From Gemmatimonadota bacterium (GTDB lineage Bacteria; Gemmatimonadota; Gemmatimonadetes; Longimicrobiales; RSA9), in the NCBI GenBank assembly GCA_019689775.1, contig JADGGV010000070.1, positions 1 through 12,151 of the forward strand: 12,151 bases of DNA, given 5' to 3'. The notes beneath the pieces were generated by a model. It was not told the origin of the DNA, did no database searches, and worked only from the letters and a program-made list of their open reading frames with translations. The translations under genes and the position numbers were made by a program. This document shows positions 9,599 to 12,151 of the stretch, piece after piece. Every line of letters begins with the position of its first letter. The first letter of the stretch is position 1.

Positions 9599-10755
9599 GC
9601 GCGCTCCCGCCGATCCGGGGGCACGAGGATGTGCGCGCGAGCCTGGCGCGCGCCGCCCTCGCCGGTGAGCTGCCCGGCTCGCTCCTGCTCCACGGCCCGC
9701 CAGGGGTCGGCAAGCAACGGCTCGGGCTCTGGCTCGCGCAGCTCCTGGCGTGCGAGCGCCCCGGCGGCGAGCCGTGCGGCGCCTGCGTCGCCTGCCGCCT
9801 CGCGCTGCGCCTCGAGCACCCGGACATCCTCTGGTTCTTCCCGATCGCTCGGCCGAAGGCGTCCGGCGGGCCGGACCGGCTCGCCGAGGCGATGGAGGAG
9901 GCGCGCGCCGAGGAGCTGGCCGCCCGCCGCGAGAACCCGTGGCGCCGCGCCGCGCCCGGCGAGCCGCTCGGCCTCTTCCTCCCCCAGATCCAGACGCTCC
10001 GCCGCTACGCGGCGACGCGCCCGGCCATGGCCCGGCGCAAGGTCTTCCTCATCGGCGACGCCGAGCTGCTGGTGCCGCAGGAGTCCAGCCCCGAGGCCGC
10101 GAACGCGCTGCTCAAGGTGCTCGAGGAGCCCCCCGCGGACACGACGTTCATCCTGACGGCGAGCGACGCCGAGTCGCTCCTGCCCACGATCCGCTCGCGG
10201 CTCTTGCCGGTGCGCCTGCGGCCGCTCCCGGACGAGGAGGTCGCCCGCTGCCTGGTCGAGGAGCGCGGCACGCCCCCGCGCGAGGCGGAGCGGATCGCCC
10301 GCCTGGCCCAGGGCGCGATCGGGCGCGCCCTCGGCTTCCTCCCGGACGACGGCGAGCCCGGGCCGCTCGAGGCGTTGCGGCAGCAGGCGCTGGAGCTCCT
10401 CGAGGCCGCGAGCGCCGCCCCGGCCATGCGCCGCCTCGCCGCCGCGCTCGCCGTCGGCCCGGCCGGCGGGCGCGGCGCGTTCACCGACCTACTCGAGGCG
10501 CTCTCGCTCTGGCTCCGCGACCTCGCGGCGACCGCCGCGGGCGCGCCGGAGCAGGTCGTCAACACCGATGCGGCCGACCGGCTGGCCGCCCTCGCGAGCC
10601 GCCTGCCGGGCGCCGATCTCGCCGCCGCGAACGGCATCCGGCTGGTCGAGGAGGCCCGGGCGCTGGCCTATGGCAACGTCAATCCACAGCTCATCTTGGC
10701 CTGGCTTCTCCGCTCCCTCCACGCCACCCTCTCCCCCACCCCGCCGGGCCGCTGA
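9595..10755 (+). CDS. holB: DNA polymerase III delta' subunit (clamp loader)
   Basis: Delta' is part of the clamp loader that places the beta sliding clamp on DNA. The 386-residue protein has GPPGVGKQ (34-41), a P-loop in which the usual Thr/Ser after Lys is Gln, so ATP binding may be weak, as in E. coli delta'. Next comes a four-Cys zinc module (Cys53, 61, 64, 67). Residues 83-124 form an insertion, after which QIQTLRR resumes the core. NALLKVLEEPP and TIRSR (Arg202, the expected arginine finger) are conserved; the family's SRC reads SRL. DnaX (gamma/tau) is less likely given the altered P-loop, the insertion and the lack of a long C-terminal extension. The GTG start overlaps the envC stop in a GTGA arrangement, so it belongs to the same transcript. 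Confidence 0.92.
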   Translation: MSALPPIRGHEDVRASLARAALAGELPGSLLLHGPPGVGKQRLGLWLAQLLACERPGGEPCGACVACRLALRLEHPDILWFFPIARPKASGGPDRLAEAMEEARAEELAARRENPWRRAAPGEPLGLFLPQIQTLRRYAATRPAMARRKVFLIGDAELLVPQESSPEAANALLKVLEEPPADTTFILTASDAESLLPTIRSRLLPVRLRPLPDEEVARCLVEERGTPPREAERIARLAQGAIGRALGFLPDDGEPGPLEALRQQALELLEAASAAPAMRRLAAALAVGPAGGRGAFTDLLEALSLWLRDLAATAAGAPEQVVNTDAADRLAALASRLPGADLAAANGIRLVEEARALAYGNVNPQLILAWLLRSLHATLSPTPPGR

Positions 10756-10758
10756 GGC

Positions 10759-10787
10759 TTCCGTCCCGAGCCGGCGAGCACTATCTT
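10759..10787 (+). promoter_or_regulatory. Candidate promoter for moaC, possibly leaderless
   Basis: TATCTT (10782-10787) fits the TAnnnT form of a -10 box. TTCCGT (10759-10764) lies 17 bases upstream as a weak -35. The ATG begins at 10795, so transcription would start at or next to the start codon. No real Shine-Dalgarno sequence lies in between (only CGGCGGG). Promoter and start spacing of this kind is known for leaderless mRNAs in several bacterial groups. This is inferred from spacing only. Confidence 0.35.
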
Positions 10788-10794
10788 CGGCGGG

Positions 10795-11268
10795 ATGTTG
10801 ACCCACCAGGACGAGAGCGGGCGCCCCCGCATGGTCGATGTGGGCGCCAAGGCGGAGACGGAACGCACCGCCGTCGCCGAAGGCGTCCTGGCCGTGGCGC
10901 CGGCCACGCTCGACCTGCTGCGGGCCGGACGAACACCCAAGGGCGACCCCCTCCTCGTCGCTCAGATCGCCGGGATTCAGGCCGCCAAACGGGCGGCGGA
11001 GCTGATCCCGCTCTGCCACCCCCTCTTCCTGTCCGGCATCGACGTGAGCCTGGAGATCGACGACGGGGTGCCGGGCGTCCGCGCTCGGGCCGAAACGCGC
11101 GTCGTCGCCCGAACGGGTGTGGAGATGGAGGCGCTCACCGCGGTTTCGGTGGCGTTGCTCACCGTCTACGATATGCTGAAGGCGGTGGATCGCGGGATGG
11201 AGATCCGCGAGGTGCGGGTGCTGCGGAAGGAAGGGGGACGGAGCGGTACCTGGATCGCGGATCGATAG
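10795..11268 (+). CDS. moaC: Cyclic pyranopterin monophosphate synthase MoaC
   Basis: MoaC converts 3',8-cyclo-7,8-dihydro-GTP, made by MoaA, to cyclic pyranopterin monophosphate, the first stable intermediate of molybdenum cofactor. The 157-residue length fits. The N-terminal MVDVGAK motif, QIAGIQAAKR, LIPLCHPL (His75), EMEALTAV (Glu110, Glu112) and YDMLKAVD (Asp126, Lys129) are all present. Lys49 in the PKGD segment matches the active-site Lys51 of E. coli. It starts 39 bases after holB and may have its own leaderless promoter. It stands alone: no moaA, moaB, moaD or moaE is in the window. Confidence 0.96.
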   Translation: MLTHQDESGRPRMVDVGAKAETERTAVAEGVLAVAPATLDLLRAGRTPKGDPLLVAQIAGIQAAKRAAELIPLCHPLFLSGIDVSLEIDDGVPGVRARAETRVVARTGVEMEALTAVSVALLTVYDMLKAVDRGMEIREVRVLRKEGGRSGTWIADR

Positions 11269-11318
11269 CCGGGCGAGCGGGGCCCGTCGAGCCTCGGAAG
11301 GGTCCTGGAACGAACACG

Positions 11319-11323
11319 AGAGG
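11319..11323 (+). promoter_or_regulatory. Ribosome binding site fixing the transglycosylase start
   Basis: AGAGG lies seven bases before the ATG at 11331. It supports this start over later in-frame ATGs nearer the membrane segment, and so supports a long basic N-terminal tail. Confidence 0.6.
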
Positions 11324-11330
11324 TGCGATC

Positions 11331-12071
11331 ATGGCGTCCACGCGATGGTGGCGGAGGACGGCCGCGGCGGCGACGACGCGACCGGAGCGAGATCGCAGGA
11401 CCGTGGTCCCGGAGAGCGCGGCGGCGCCGCGCCGCGGCTGGACGATGACGGCGGGGTCCACGTTGCGGATGCTGCTGCTCGGCGCGACGACGTTCCTCTT
11501 CGGCGTCGTCGTGGCGTCGGGGCCGCGGCCCGTCGAGGCGAGCGGTGACGCGGCCCGGCGCGCGTCCGAAGCGGAGCGCGAGGTGCGCGCGCGCGAGGGG
11601 GAGCTGGAGCTGGTGCGGCTGGAGCTGGCGCGCTCGAGCGCGATCATCGAGCACTCCGCGCGCTTCGGCATCCCGGCCGATCTGGCGGCCGACATCTACG
11701 ACACGGCGGTGGCGGAAGGGATCGACCCGACGATCGCGTTCCGGCTGGTCCGGGTCGAGAGCGACTTCACGCACACCGCGGTGAGCCCGAAGGGCGCGGT
11801 CGGCCTCACGCAGATCCTGCCGAGCACGGCGCGGGAGCTGAATCCGACGGTCCGCCGTGAGGACCTGTTCCACCGCGAGACGAACCTGCGCCTCGGCTTC
11901 TCCTACCTGCGCGACCTGATCCGCGCCTACCGCGGCGACCTCCGCCTCGCGCTCCTGGCCTACAACCGCGGGCCGGCCGTCGTGGACGCGATCCGCAAGC
12001 AGGGCGGCGACCCGGAGAACGGCTACGCCCGCGCGATCCTCGGCCCGCGGCGCCCCACGACGCGGCGCTGA
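11331..12071 (+). CDS. Membrane-anchored lytic transglycosylase (SLT domain)
   Basis: The predicted enzyme cleaves the MurNAc-GlcNAc bond of peptidoglycan, forming 1,6-anhydro ends. Of 246 residues, 1-43 are a basic, Arg-rich tail and 45-63 a hydrophobic segment. A short charged helix (about 72-105) follows, and the SLT (goose-lysozyme-like) domain fills about 110-235. The catalytic glutamate is Glu143 in RLVRVESDF. The next motif is KGAVGLTQILPST (154-166), close to the usual GLMQLMP form, and AYNRGP (210-215) matches the family's AYNxGP. The hydrophobic segment could be a membrane anchor or an uncleaved signal. It follows moaC by 62 bases, with no terminator visible between them. I do not assign it to mltC, slt or a named subfamily. 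Confidence 0.88.
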   Translation: MASTRWWRRTAAAATTRPERDRRTVVPESAAAPRRGWTMTAGSTLRMLLLGATTFLFGVVVASGPRPVEASGDAARRASEAEREVRAREGELELVRLELARSSAIIEHSARFGIPADLAADIYDTAVAEGIDPTIAFRLVRVESDFTHTAVSPKGAVGLTQILPSTARELNPTVRREDLFHRETNLRLGFSYLRDLIRAYRGDLRLALLAYNRGPAVVDAIRKQGGDPENGYARAILGPRRPTTRR

Positions 12072-12092
12072 GCGACCCGCCCACGCAATGCA

Positions 12093-12130
12093 CGCGGGGC
12101 CCGCGGCCGGTCGGGCGCCGGGCCCCCGCG
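12093..12130 (+). repeat. GC-rich imperfect inverted repeat after the transglycosylase gene
   Basis: CGCGGGGCCCG (12093-12103) pairs with CGGGCCCCCGCG (12119-12130) with one bulged C and a 15-base loop. It lies 21 bases after the stop at 12071. It could end transcription or stabilise the mRNA end, but no T-run follows before the window ends. The rest of 12072-12151 holds nothing I can identify. Confidence 0.35.
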
Positions 12131-12151
12131 ACGTAGGCGGGGCCGGCCCCC

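Noticed and set aside
9598..10755. holB being DnaX (tau/gamma) instead
   Set aside because: The P-loop lacks the Thr/Ser after Lys, the protein is only 386 residues long, and it carries a delta'-like insertion. DnaX normally keeps an intact P-loop and is longer.
11269..11330. Terminator between moaC and the transglycosylase gene
   Set aside because: Only a five-pair stem (CGGGC/GCCCG) without a T-run can be drawn.

Overview
This is an ordinary chromosomal region from a very GC-rich, Gram-negative-type (diderm) bacterium. Every confident gene lies on the + strand. The outer-membrane chaperone SurA, an EnvC-type activator and a probable lipoprotein foldase indicate an outer membrane. My best guess is Gemmatimonadota or a relative. 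The guess rests on base composition, the gene mixture and an insertion in the clamp-loader delta' subunit that I recall from Bacteroidota homologues. It is an inference, because no rRNA or other marker is present.

Layout. Bases 1-2658 are the 3' part of mfd (transcription-repair coupling factor), whose start lies off the left edge. A 152-base gap, less GC-rich than the genes, leads into a lipoprotein-like parvulin foldase (2811-4316). A 111-base gap full of inverted repeats, including a terminator-like hairpin with a T-run, separates it from surA (4428-5840). From surA the genes are packed like an operon: surA, pdxA (5863-6828), ftsE (6832-7509), ftsX (7512-8369), an envC-type gene (8369-9598) and holB (9595-10755), with gaps of 22 bases or less and two overlaps. 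moaC (10795-11268) follows with a possible leaderless promoter, then a membrane-anchored lytic transglycosylase (11331-12071). The last 80 bases hold no gene.

How the genes work together. The two parvulin proteins serve envelope protein folding. The upstream one keeps the conserved parvulin motifs, while SurA has lost different parts of the signature in each of its two domains. FtsE, FtsX and the EnvC-like protein form a recognisable division module: a membrane ABC complex driving a non-catalytic LytM protein that activates a cell-wall amidase, which is not in this window. The transglycosylase adds another cell-wall enzyme. Mfd, HolB, PdxA and MoaC are housekeeping genes for repair, replication, vitamin B6 and molybdenum cofactor.

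I found no mobile element, CRISPR array, tRNA, rRNA or defence system, and nothing that looks like a new multi-gene system. The points most worth checking are the split motif loss in SurA, the structured leader before surA, the possible leaderless moaC promoter and the insertion in delta'.
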